Shown: piece by piece, positions 16,325 to 24,503 of the stretch
Numbering within the stretch: the first letter of the stretch is position 1
Layout: every line of letters starts with the position of its first letter
NCBI GenBank assembly: GCA_020634885.1
Contig: JACKAW010000003.1
Location: 124,001-188,000 of the forward strand
Reading direction: 5' to 3'
DNA: 64,000 nt
Source of the DNA: Anaerolineales bacterium
GTDB taxonomy: Bacteria > Chloroflexota > Anaerolineae > Anaerolineales > Villigracilaceae
Made by a program: the position numbers and the translations under genes
Notes under the pieces: model-generated
Databases searched by the model: none
Seen by the model: only the letters and a program-made list of their open reading frames with translations
Told to the model about the DNA's origin: nothing

Positions 16325-16689
16325 GCAACAAACCCATGATGATCCTGATCGCTGGACCCTACCGTTCAGGGACAAATGATGACCCAGAAAAGATCGCCGC
16401 AAACGTCCATTTTATGGAGTCTTTTGCCGTGCCTATTTTCCGTAAGGGGCATATCCCCGTCCTCGGCGAATGGTTTGCTTTGCCATTGCTTGCCTTGGCT
16501 GGCTCCAAAGAAACCGGCGATGAAATTTTCAACGAGATATTCCACCCTATTGCGGTGCGTCTGCTCGATAAGTGTGACGCGGTTTTGCGGGTTGGGGGTC
16601 CCTCTTCAGGCGCAGATTTAATGGTCAGCACAGCAAAAGAAAAAGGTGCAAAAATATTCTTTTCTTTGGATGAAATTCCTGAAGGCTAA
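16321..16689 (+). CDS. DUF4406 protein, nucleoside 2-deoxyribosyltransferase-like fold
   Basis: 122 aa. MILIAGPYRSGTNDDPEKIA and HFMESFAVPIFRKGHIPVLG fit the DUF4406 / nucleoside 2-deoxyribosyltransferase-like group, with GGPSSGADLMVSTAKEKG as the nucleotide-loop region. Such proteins may act on nucleotides or nucleosides, consistent with a Nudix hydrolase in the same operon, but the reaction is unproven. The start overlaps the EamA stop by 4 nt. A terminator follows. Confidence 0.78.
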   Translation: MSNKPMMILIAGPYRSGTNDDPEKIAANVHFMESFAVPIFRKGHIPVLGEWFALPLLALAGSKETGDEIFNEIFHPIAVRLLDKCDAVLRVGGPSSGADLMVSTAKEKGAKIFFSLDEIPEG

Positions 16690-16716
16690 ATAAAAGCAAA
16701 ATGGGCAGAACCAGCT

Positions 16717-16744
16717 AAAACGTCTCAAAAAGAGGCGTTTTTTT
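16717..16744 (+). terminator. Intrinsic terminator after the Nudix-EamA-DUF4406 operon
   Basis: AAACGTCTC pairs with GAGGCGTTT (one G-T wobble) over a 5-nt A loop and runs into a T7 tract. Confidence 0.85.
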
Positions 16745-16891
16745 ATTTCCACTATTCTTATCCAAAATATGACAACAGGCACAGGGAATTAAGTCATATA
16801 TAACTAACGTAATTCATCCTACAGGAATAAACTTGTCCATTGAGATAGTTTAAGGAAATTACAAGGCAAATCGCCTTTTACAGGAGCCAAA

Positions 16892-19800
16892 ATGGAAAAG
16901 AAAACCATCATGATCGACGGAAACGAGGCAACCGCCAAAGTTGCTCACCGTCTCAACGAAGTAATTGCGATCTACCCAATTACGCCATCTTCTGGCATGG
17001 GTGAATTTTCAGATGAATGGTCTGCCAAGGGAAAGAAGAACATTTGGGGAACCACCCCCCTCGTGGTTGAAATGCAATCTGAAGGCGGCGCGGCGGGAGC
17101 CGTGCATGGCGCATTACAAACTGGGGCACTCACCACCACCTTCACCGCCTCACAAGGCTTGCTGCTGATGATCCCCAATATGTACAAGATCGCGGGTGAA
17201 CTCACAAGCACCGTCTTCCACGTCGCTGCGCGCGCCATTGCCGCCCACGCCCTCTCCATCTACGGCGACCATCAAGATGTGATGGCTGTCCGCCAGACCG
17301 GCTGGGCAATGCTTTCTTCTGGCAGTGTGCAAGAAGCGCAGGATTTTGCCGCCATCTCACAAGCTGCAACCCTCAAGACCCGTGTTCCTTTTTTACACTT
17401 CTTTGACGGTTTCCGCACTTCTCATGAAGTCAATAAGATCATCGAACTTTCGGATGAAGAACTTCGGCTCATGGTGGATGATGACCTGGTGCGTGCCCAT
17501 CGAGCCCGTGGACTCAGCCCAGAGCGACCCGTCTTACGCGGCACCGCCCAGAACCCCGATGTCTACTTCCAAATGCGCGAAGCGGCAAACCCCTACTATG
17601 CGGCTGTCCCTGCTATTGTGCAGGAAATGATGGACAAATTCGCCAAAGTTACCGGGCGTCACTACAACCTGTTCGATTACTCCGGCGACCCGAATGCCGA
17701 ACGCGTCATCATTGTGATGGGCTCCGGCGGCGAAGTCGTCGAAGAAACGGTCAACTACCTCGCCAAGAAGGGCGAAAAAGTGGGCGTTTTGCAAATCCGC
17801 TTGTACCGCCCGTTCTCGGTGGAGCATTTCATTAAGGCGTTGCCCAAGAGCGTCAAATCCATTGCCGTGTTAGACCGCACCAAAGAACCCGGCTCCATGG
17901 GTGAGCCAATGTACATGGATGTGATCAGTGCGCTGGTCGAAGGTCAACGTGCCAATATCAAGGTTATTGGCGGGCGTTATGGTCTTTCCTCGAAGGAATT
18001 CACGCCGGCGATGGCAAAAGCCGTTTTTGACGAACTCTCCAAACCTGAACCCAAGAATCACTTCACCGTCGGCATCAATGACGATGTTTCCAACACCTCC
18101 CTCACCGTGGATAGCTCCTTCTCCATTGAAAATGAAGGCATGGTCAGTTGTGTCTTCTTCGGTCTCGGCTCCGATGGAACCGTGGGCGCGAACAAGAACT
18201 CGATCAAGATCATCGGTGAAGAGACTGAGAATTTTGCACAAGGTTACTTCTATTACGACTCGAAGAAATCGGGCACGGTGACCATGTCGCACCTGCGCTT
18301 TGGTCCCAAGTCCATCCGTGCGCCGTATCTGATCGAAGCCAATCAGGCAAACTTTGTCGCCTGTCATCAATACTCCTTCCTTGAACGCGTGAATATGCTC
18401 AAGTACGCCAAAGAAGGCGGCATCTTCCTGCTCAACAGCCTGTACGGACCCGAAGAGATTTGGGACAATCTGCCGCAGGAAGTGCAAAGCGACATCATCA
18501 GCAAGAAACTCAAGTTCTACGTTATCAATGGCTACGATGTAGCCGAAAAGACCGGCATGGGCGGACGCATGAACACCATCATGCAGACTGCCTTCTTTGC
18601 CATTAGCGGTATTTTGCCAAAAGAACAAGCCATTGAGCAGATCAAGTATGCCATCAAGAAAACCTATGGCAAACGCGGTGAAGCCGTGGTGGCGAAAAAC
18701 TTTGAAGCTGTGGATGCGACCGTGGCGAACATTTATGAGGTCAAGGTTCCGGCGAAGGTCAGCTCAAAGACGACGCGCAGGCTCCCGGTCCCGAATGAAG
18801 CGCCGGTTTTCGTCAAAGATGTGCTTGGTCAGATCATCAACTCTGACGGTGACAACATCCCTGTCTCTGCCTTCCCTGTGGATGGCACCTTCCCCACCGG
18901 CACAACGCAGTGGGAGAAACGCAACCTCGCGTTGGAAATTCCGGTTTGGAATGATGATATTTGTATTCAATGCGGTAAGTGCGTGATGGTTTGTCCCCAT
19001 GCAGTTATTCGTCACAAAGTGTACGACGAGAAGGCTCTTGCCGATGCGCCTGAGACCTTCAAGCATACCAAGTCGAAGTTCAAGGAATTTGGTGAAGGTT
19101 TTGCTTACACGTTGCAGGTCGCACCGGAAGACTGCACAGGTTGTACCCTGTGCGTGGAAGTTTGCCCCGTGAAAGATAAAACTGCGGTGGGACGCAAGGC
19201 GATCAACATGGAAGCCCAACCGCCTCTGCGTGAAGCTGAAGCCAAAAACTGGGATTTCTTCATGAATATCCCCGACTTGGATCGCAAGTTGATCAACCCT
19301 TCCACCATCAAGAATTCACAATTACTACGCCCGCTGTTTGAATTCAGCGGCGCATGTGCCGGTTGTGGTGAGACGCCGTATGTGAAGTTGGTTTCGCAGT
19401 TGTTCGGTGACCGCGCCGTGATCGCGAATGCAACGGGTTGTTCGTCCATCTATGGCGGCAACCTGCCCACCACCCCGTGGGCGCAAGACACCAAGGGGCG
19501 CGGACCAGCCTGGTCGAACTCGCTCTTCGAAGATAACGCCGAGTTTGGTTTGGGTATGCGCCTGACCATTGATAAGCAGAAGGAATATGCCGAAGAACTG
19601 CTCAAGTCTTTTGAGCAGACCGTGGGCACCGAATTGGTGACTGCCATTCTCACTGCAAATCAAGCCGACGAATCAGGCATCGAAGCCCAGCGCGGACGTG
19701 TGGCGGAGTTGAAGGCAAAACTGGAAAAATCCAGCGACAGCCGCGCCAAAGACCTCGTCAGCCTTGCTGAAAACCTCGTCCAGAAATCGGTTTGGATCAT

Positions 19801-20452
19801 CGGCGGCGACGGTTGGGCGTATGACATCGGCTACGGTGGTTTGGATCATGTAATGGCAAGCGGACGCAATGTGAACATCCTCGTGCTCGATACTGAAGTG
19901 TATTCAAACACGGGTGGGCAGTCGTCCAAATCTACGCCGCGTGCGGCAGTTGCCAAGTTCGCCATGGGCGGTAAGGGCATGCCGAAGAAGGATTTGGGTT
20001 TGATCGCCATGTCTTATGGTTATGTCTATGTCGCCAAAGTAGCGATGGGCGCCAACGACCAACAGACCCTGAAAGCCCTGCTCGAAGCCGAATCATATGA
20101 TGGACCTTCCCTCGTTATTGCATACAGTCCATGTATCGCACATGGCTATGACATGGCTCGCAGCCTCGACCAGGCGAAACTCGCCGTGCAGTCGGGTCAC
20201 TGGCCCATGTTCCGCTACGATCCGCGTTTGGCAATTGAAGGCAAGAATCCGCTCGTGATCGAATCCAAAGAGCCGAGCATTCCGTTCGCACAATACGCCT
20301 ACAACGAAACCCGCTATAAAATGCTTACCCAAATGAATGAGGAACGCGCCGAAGAACTGATGAAAGAAGCCCAGCAGGACGCGAAATCACGCTGGACGCT
20401 CTATCAGCAGATGGCATCCATGCATTATGGAAACGGCAATACGGAGAAATAA
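16892..20452 (+). CDS. nifJ: Pyruvate:ferredoxin (flavodoxin) oxidoreductase
   Basis: 1186 aa, the full length of the single-chain enzyme. It converts pyruvate and CoA to acetyl-CoA, CO2 and reduced ferredoxin. Domains in order: pyrimidine-binding domain (IYPITPSSGMGEFSDEW near residues 29-45), transketolase C-like domain, gamma domain (~410-640), a two-cluster ferredoxin domain (CIQCGKCVMVCP near 691-702 and CTGCTLCVEVCP near 749-760), then the TPP domain with CAGCGETPY near 820, GCSSIYGG and GDGWAYDIGYGG near 971. Together these supply the ligands for three 4Fe-4S clusters. Ribosome site CAGGAG is 7 nt upstream. The DHOD-like gene starts 2 nt after the stop. Confidence 0.98.
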   Translation: MEKKTIMIDGNEATAKVAHRLNEVIAIYPITPSSGMGEFSDEWSAKGKKNIWGTTPLVVEMQSEGGAAGAVHGALQTGALTTTFTASQGLLLMIPNMYKIAGELTSTVFHVAARAIAAHALSIYGDHQDVMAVRQTGWAMLSSGSVQEAQDFAAISQAATLKTRVPFLHFFDGFRTSHEVNKIIELSDEELRLMVDDDLVRAHRARGLSPERPVLRGTAQNPDVYFQMREAANPYYAAVPAIVQEMMDKFAKVTGRHYNLFDYSGDPNAERVIIVMGSGGEVVEETVNYLAKKGEKVGVLQIRLYRPFSVEHFIKALPKSVKSIAVLDRTKEPGSMGEPMYMDVISALVEGQRANIKVIGGRYGLSSKEFTPAMAKAVFDELSKPEPKNHFTVGINDDVSNTSLTVDSSFSIENEGMVSCVFFGLGSDGTVGANKNSIKIIGEETENFAQGYFYYDSKKSGTVTMSHLRFGPKSIRAPYLIEANQANFVACHQYSFLERVNMLKYAKEGGIFLLNSLYGPEEIWDNLPQEVQSDIISKKLKFYVINGYDVAEKTGMGGRMNTIMQTAFFAISGILPKEQAIEQIKYAIKKTYGKRGEAVVAKNFEAVDATVANIYEVKVPAKVSSKTTRRLPVPNEAPVFVKDVLGQIINSDGDNIPVSAFPVDGTFPTGTTQWEKRNLALEIPVWNDDICIQCGKCVMVCPHAVIRHKVYDEKALADAPETFKHTKSKFKEFGEGFAYTLQVAPEDCTGCTLCVEVCPVKDKTAVGRKAINMEAQPPLREAEAKNWDFFMNIPDLDRKLINPSTIKNSQLLRPLFEFSGACAGCGETPYVKLVSQLFGDRAVIANATGCSSIYGGNLPTTPWAQDTKGRGPAWSNSLFEDNAEFGLGMRLTIDKQKEYAEELLKSFEQTVGTELVTAILTANQADESGIEAQRGRVAELKAKLEKSSDSRAKDLVSLAENLVQKSVWIIGGDGWAYDIGYGGLDHVMASGRNVNILVLDTEVYSNTGGQSSKSTPRAAVAKFAMGGKGMPKKDLGLIAMSYGYVYVAKVAMGANDQQTLKALLEAESYDGPSLVIAYSPCIAHGYDMARSLDQAKLAVQSGHWPMFRYDPRLAIEGKNPLVIESKEPSIPFAQYAYNETRYKMLTQMNEERAEELMKEAQQDAKSRWTLYQQMASMHYGNGNTEK

Positions 20453-20454
20453 CC

Positions 20455-21456
20455 ATGACTAACCTTACTACTACCTACCTCGGTTTGAAACTCAAGAATC
20501 CGCTTGTGGCTTCGGCTTCACCTCTTTCGAAGAAAATTGACAAAGCCAAAAAGTTGGAAGAGGCGGGCGTTTCTGCCATCGTGATGTACTCGCTTTTTGA
20601 AGAACAGATCATTCACGAAAGCCTTGAACTCGACCATTTCCTCTCACGTGGCACTGAATCTTTTGCTGAAGCCCTTACCTACCTTCCAGATGGAGGAATG
20701 TACAGCGTAAGCCCAGAGAAATACCTCAACCAGGTCGCCGGAATGAAGAAGGCGGTCAAAATCCCTGTGATAGGAAGTTTAAACGGCGTATCGAATGGCG
20801 GTTGGACGCGTTACGCCAAACACATTGAAGAAGCCGGAGCCGATGCGCTCGAACTAAACCTGTACTATCTGCCCACTGACCCAAACATGAGCAGCACCGA
20901 AATTGAAAACGCACAGGTCGAATTGGTGGCAGAAGTAAGATCAGCGATAAAAATTCCGCTGGCGGTGAAGCTCAGTCCATTCGTCACATCTCTGCCAAAC
21001 TTTGCCAAACGCATCGTGGATGCGGGCGCGAATGGGCTCGTCCTCTTCAACCGCTTCTACCAGCCAGATTTTGACCTCGAAGAGTTGGATATCGTCCACA
21101 GCCTCGACTTGAGCACCTCCGCCGACTTGCGGCTGCCATTGCGTTGGATATCCATCCTGCATGGCAAAGTGAATGCAGACTACGCCCTGACTAGCGGTGT
21201 CCACACTGCGAAAGATGTACTCAAAGCCATGATGGCAGGCGCAAAGGTGGCGATGATGGCATCAAACCTGCTGCACAATGGCGAAAAAATCCTACCCGAA
21301 ATGCTGAGTGAATTAAACTGGTGGATGGAATCGCATGAATATACCTCCATTGAACAGATGCAGGGCAGCATGAGCCAAAAGAACGTGAAGGAACCGGCAG
21401 CGTTTGAGCGCGCTAATTATATGAAAGTGCTTAGTTCCTGGCGCGACCTGCCGTAA
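20455..21456 (+). CDS. Dihydroorotate dehydrogenase-like flavoprotein
   Basis: 333 aa. TTYLGLKLKNPLVASASPLS, IPVIGSLNGVSNGGWTRYA, ADALELNLYYLP and IPLAVKLSP follow the FMN TIM barrel of class 1 dihydroorotate dehydrogenases. The catalytic Cys/Ser loop of pyrimidine-synthesis enzymes is not evident and no pyr genes are nearby. Its position 2 nt after nifJ, with GGAGA before the ATG, points to a redox role coupled to ferredoxin or pyruvate metabolism rather than pyrimidine synthesis. nifJ and DHOD-like neighbours are seen in other anaerobes. The true electron donor and acceptor are unknown. Confidence 0.85.
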   Translation: MTNLTTTYLGLKLKNPLVASASPLSKKIDKAKKLEEAGVSAIVMYSLFEEQIIHESLELDHFLSRGTESFAEALTYLPDGGMYSVSPEKYLNQVAGMKKAVKIPVIGSLNGVSNGGWTRYAKHIEEAGADALELNLYYLPTDPNMSSTEIENAQVELVAEVRSAIKIPLAVKLSPFVTSLPNFAKRIVDAGANGLVLFNRFYQPDFDLEELDIVHSLDLSTSADLRLPLRWISILHGKVNADYALTSGVHTAKDVLKAMMAGAKVAMMASNLLHNGEKILPEMLSELNWWMESHEYTSIEQMQGSMSQKNVKEPAAFERANYMKVLSSWRDLP

Positions 21457-21470
21457 TCTTGATCCCCAAC

Positions 21471-21504
21471 TGCTTCGCCGCAAACGCGTGGCTCGCAATG
21501 ACGC
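21471..21504. repeat. GTCATTGCGAG-type dispersed repeat
   Basis: On the minus strand the segment reads GCGTCATTGCGAG at one end and GGCGAAGCA at the other, the hallmark ends of a repeat known from intergenic regions of many unrelated bacteria. It lies between the DHOD-like stop and its terminator, so it is transcribed in the 3' untranslated region. Confidence 0.6.
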
Positions 21505-21507
21505 AAA

Positions 21508-21545
21508 TAAAAAAGGCTCTCCAAAAGCGGAGAGCCTTTTTTATT
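21508..21545. terminator. Bidirectional intrinsic terminator
   Basis: AAAAGGCTCTCC pairs with GGAGAGCCTTTT over a short AAAAGC loop, with A and T tracts on either side. It ends nifJ-DHOD from the left and rpsU-infA from the right. Confidence 0.93.
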
Positions 21546-21557
21546 AACTTTATTTGA

Positions 21558-21806
21558 TTATTCAGCAGGGGCAGCAACGGCTTGTTTGCGTTGGCGAAAT
21601 GTAATGCGCCCGCGCGACATATCATAAGGGGACATTTCGAGGGCAACACGATCACCCAACAAAATGCGAATGTAGTGTTTGCGCATTTTTCCTGAAAGGT
21701 ACGCCAATACCTCGTGTCCATTATCGAGCTTCACGCGGAACTGGGTGCCGGGCAACGCCTCAATCACAACACCATCCACTTTGATTTTGCCTTCTTCTTT
21801 AGCCAT
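21558..21806 (-). CDS. infA: Translation initiation factor IF-1
   Basis: 82 aa, an S1/OB-fold protein: KVDGVVIEALPGTQFRVKLDN, HEVLAYLSGKMRKHYIRIL, LGDRVALEMSPYDMSRGRI. These match IF-1 along its length; the protein binds the 30S A site with IF-2 and IF-3. It has a short Ala/Pro tail (AVAAPAE). AAAGAGG lies 5 nt before the ATG. It follows rpsU by 12 nt on the same strand, so the two form one operon, unlike the common rpmJ/rpsM context of infA. Confidence 0.97.
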   Translation of the reverse strand: MAKEEGKIKVDGVVIEALPGTQFRVKLDNGHEVLAYLSGKMRKHYIRILLGDRVALEMSPYDMSRGRITFRQRKQAVAAPAE

Positions 21807-21818
21807 ACATGCCTCTTT

Positions 21819-22016
21819 CTATTCATTATCCTTGAAGGAACGTCGCTTAATGCGGCGGATCGCCTTCTTTTTCTCCATACGGCGGGTTTCGCTCTTGGAA
21901 ACGAACCAGCGTTTGCGGCGAACGGTGCTCAAAACTCCGCTCTTCACGACCTTCTTACGAAAGCGCTTGAGCAGGGAATCCTGAGATTCGCCATTTCTTA
22001 AATTGACACTTGCCAC
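21819..22016 (-). CDS. rpsU: 30S ribosomal protein bS21
   Basis: 65 aa, very basic: VNLRNGESQDSLLKRFRKKV and RKRWFVSKSETRRMEKKKAI, typical of bS21. The start is GTG at 22016, supported by GGAGGTG 7 nt upstream, the strongest ribosome site in the window. bS21 helps initiation by stabilising the 30S platform. It is first in an operon with infA and is preceded by a ~180-nt leader with a terminator-like hairpin. Confidence 0.95.
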   Translation of the reverse strand: MASVNLRNGESQDSLLKRFRKKVVKSGVLSTVRRKRWFVSKSETRRMEKKKAIRRIKRRSFKDNE

Positions 22017-22060
22017 TGGTTGTCACCTCCTTTCCGTCTGGAAAATTGCCCAAATGGGCA

Positions 22061-22139
22061 CAAAAAATCGGCTGTCTACGCAGATTCAGCCGAGGGAAGC
22101 CATCAAAAATACCTGAAACGAACCACATGATCAGCCGAT
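22061..22139 (-). promoter_or_regulatory. rpsU leader with terminator hairpin and competing strand
   Basis: Read on the minus strand: ATCGGCTG (22139-22132), then TCGGCTG (22093-22087), then CAGCCGAT (22074-22067) followed by six T residues ending at 22061. The second and third pair as a 7-bp hairpin with U-tract, a plausible intrinsic terminator ~45 nt before the rpsU start. The first copy can pair with the same 3' strand over 8 bp. A small GCCC/GGGC hairpin follows. This is the layout of an attenuator; the ligand or regulator, perhaps bS21 itself, is a guess. Confidence 0.55.
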
Positions 22140-22204
22140 CAAAAATACGCTTCGATTCTCCTTTGATATGAATGAACCAACTTCCAGCCAAACCTACGGG
22201 CACG

Positions 22205-22233
22205 ATTATACACGATTAGCAGGTAGATGAGAA
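22205..22233 (-). promoter_or_regulatory. Promoter of rpsU-infA
   Basis: On the minus strand TTCTCA (22233-22228, four of six consensus bases) and perfect TATAAT (22210-22205) are 17 nt apart. The predicted start gives a leader of ~180 nt. Confidence 0.65.
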
Positions 22234-22292
22234 GATAATGAGTGAAAAGAGTGCGGTAAAGTTTTCCCTCTGCCCCCGTCCCATCCTCAATG

Positions 22293-24467
22293 TTACCGTC
22301 CGCCCATCTCGATCATGTACATCATCCGTAAAACTTTCAGGTCATCGTAATTCACTTCGCCGTTCAATTGATCGAAAACGGGTTTCAGGCGAAGCGTCCC
22401 TACATCATCAAAGGCGGCGAACACAGCTTGCTGTTGAGTTGCTGAAGCCTTCACAACTTCTCGCAAGTCTGCGCCTGCCCGCAAAGAATTTCCCGTCGCC
22501 ATAAAGCGAGACAGATTATCGATCACAGTCCCCGCCGTAACATGATAACGCTCCATCAATGCAGGCACGGTTTCACCAGCGTTGTACGCCTCACCCACGA
22601 TCATATACCTACGGTTTGCATCATTTTTATCACGTACAACTTCAGGCTCTTTGGGCTTCTCTTTGAAATCGTGCCTTTGGCAATAATCTACCAGCACCGC
22701 AAGGAAGGCATCGCCGTATTGCTGCGCCTTCACCTGCCCCACACCTGAGATCGTCAACAAACTTTCGCGCGACTGCGGGTAGTACGCCGCCATTTCAGTG
22801 AGCGTTCGGTCTGAGAAGATCACATAGGGCGGCACACCAGCTTCATCTGCCATTTCCTTGCGTTTTTGACGAAGAATGGCAAACAGACCGCGATGATATT
22901 CCAACTCTGCCGCCTTTTTCTTCCCATCCGATTTGGCGACACGCCCCGCCTCTTTCATCAAGCCGAAAATGGGTTCCCGTTTCCGAAGCGCTTCCAACGC
23001 CTTGGGCGTGAGGCTAAGCGTATGAAACTCGCCATCCTGCTTTATGTACCCCATTGAAAGCAGTTGACGGGCAAGGTGCATCCACTGCTTTTTATCCAAT
23101 TCCTTCCCTATGCCATATGTGGAAAGTTTGTCGTGTTCCCAGCGCAGCACTTTTTCATTTTTCGAGCCGAGCAAAACATCCACAATATGACCTGCGCCAA
23201 ATTTTTCATCGGCGCGTTTTACGCAGGAGAGAAATTTTTGGGCGGGGATGGTTACATCCGTCAGCGGGGTTGGGGCGGAGTTACAGTTGTCGCAGTTGGA
23301 GCAGGTATCAGCGGAGTACGACTCGCCGAAGTAATTTAGCAGGGGTTTACGGCGGCAATTGTGTTCATCTTCGGCGAAGCGGACAATCGCATTCAAATGT
23401 TCAATGGCGACACGTTTTTCATCGCCTTCTTTTTGGTCAATAAAATAGTTGAGTTTGGCAACATCGCCATAGCTGTACAGCAAAACACAGTGCGCGGGCA
23501 AACCGTCGCGCCCGGCACGCCCGATCTCCTGGTAGTAGCTTTCAATGCTTTTCGGCAGGTCGTGGTGAATTACAAAACGGACGTTCGGCTTGTTGATACC
23601 CATGCCAAAGGCAACCGTTGCAATAATAATTTGCACATCATCGCGGATGAAGGCTTCCTGGTTTTTGCGTCGTTCGACATCGTCCAACCCTGCATGATAC
23701 GGACGGACGGAGTAGCCCCTTTTTGCGAGGTAAACGGCAAGTTCATCCACCTGCTTGCGTGAGAAGCAGTAGATAATGCCCGATTGATCTTTGTGCCGGT
23801 CCACGATCTCACGCACCTGTTGAGAGGGGTCTTGCTTTGGCACAACTTCGATGAATAAATTATCACGGTTGAAACTGGCAACGAACTCATTGGTGGTCGA
23901 GAATTTGAGCGTATGACGGATATCCTGGCGCACACGTGATGTGGCGGTAGCCGTCAGCGCCATGCAAACCGCGTTTGGAAATCTCTTGCGAACTTCCACA
24001 ATCTGGCGATATTCGGGACGAAAGTCGTGCCCCCACTCTGAGATGCAGTGAGCTTCGTCAATGGTCAGCAGGTCTACTTTTACTTCAGAAAGAAGCGCAA
24101 GAATTCTCGGGGTGAGGAGCGTTTCGGGTGCAAGGTAAAGCAGCTTAACCTCGCCGCGCTTCACATAATCCATGTTCTCATTGTATTCCTGCGGTGAAAG
24201 CGAACTGTTGAGGAAAACAGAGGGAACACCGAACGCCCGCAACTGCTCCACCTGGTCTTTCATCAACGAAATCAGCGGAGAAACAACCACGGTCAGCCCA
24301 TCAAATTGCAAAGCCGGAATTTGATAACAAAGCGACTTGCCCCCGCCGGTTGGCATTACAGCCAATGTATCACGGCGGGCGAGAACATTTTCGATTACCT
24401 CGTTTTGAAGCGGACGAAAGGTATCATAGCCAAAAGTATTTTTGAGAATGGATTCGGATGTGTGCAT
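22293..24467 (-). CDS. recQ: ATP-dependent DNA helicase RecQ
   Basis: 724 aa. Helicase motif I is MPTGGGKSLCYQIPAL (~39-54), motif II DEAHCISEWGHDFRPEY (~137), and motif VI QEIGRAGRDG. The RecQ zinc site CRRKPLLNYFG...CSNCDNC lies near 371-395, followed by a winged-helix region, an HRDC domain (~520-600) and a C-terminal helix-turn-helix (YNAGETVPALMERYHVTAGT), as in long RecQ proteins. It is a 3'-5' helicase of recombination and fork repair. A short AGGGG precedes the ATG. The diguanylate cyclase gene lies 36 nt upstream on the same strand, possibly cotranscribed by chance. Confidence 0.96.
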   Translation of the reverse strand: MHTSESILKNTFGYDTFRPLQNEVIENVLARRDTLAVMPTGGGKSLCYQIPALQFDGLTVVVSPLISLMKDQVEQLRAFGVPSVFLNSSLSPQEYNENMDYVKRGEVKLLYLAPETLLTPRILALLSEVKVDLLTIDEAHCISEWGHDFRPEYRQIVEVRKRFPNAVCMALTATATSRVRQDIRHTLKFSTTNEFVASFNRDNLFIEVVPKQDPSQQVREIVDRHKDQSGIIYCFSRKQVDELAVYLAKRGYSVRPYHAGLDDVERRKNQEAFIRDDVQIIIATVAFGMGINKPNVRFVIHHDLPKSIESYYQEIGRAGRDGLPAHCVLLYSYGDVAKLNYFIDQKEGDEKRVAIEHLNAIVRFAEDEHNCRRKPLLNYFGESYSADTCSNCDNCNSAPTPLTDVTIPAQKFLSCVKRADEKFGAGHIVDVLLGSKNEKVLRWEHDKLSTYGIGKELDKKQWMHLARQLLSMGYIKQDGEFHTLSLTPKALEALRKREPIFGLMKEAGRVAKSDGKKKAAELEYHRGLFAILRQKRKEMADEAGVPPYVIFSDRTLTEMAAYYPQSRESLLTISGVGQVKAQQYGDAFLAVLVDYCQRHDFKEKPKEPEVVRDKNDANRRYMIVGEAYNAGETVPALMERYHVTAGTVIDNLSRFMATGNSLRAGADLREVVKASATQQQAVFAAFDDVGTLRLKPVFDQLNGEVNYDDLKVLRMMYMIEMGGR

Positions 24468-24503
24468 TAATTATTCCCCTAAAAGACGGGTGTTGCAATT
24501 TTA

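Noticed and set aside
17870..18628. Long open frame (252 codons) on the minus strand inside nifJ
   Set aside because: It is antisense to the conserved core of nifJ, shows no recognisable domain and has no ribosome site; it arises from codon bias of the real gene.
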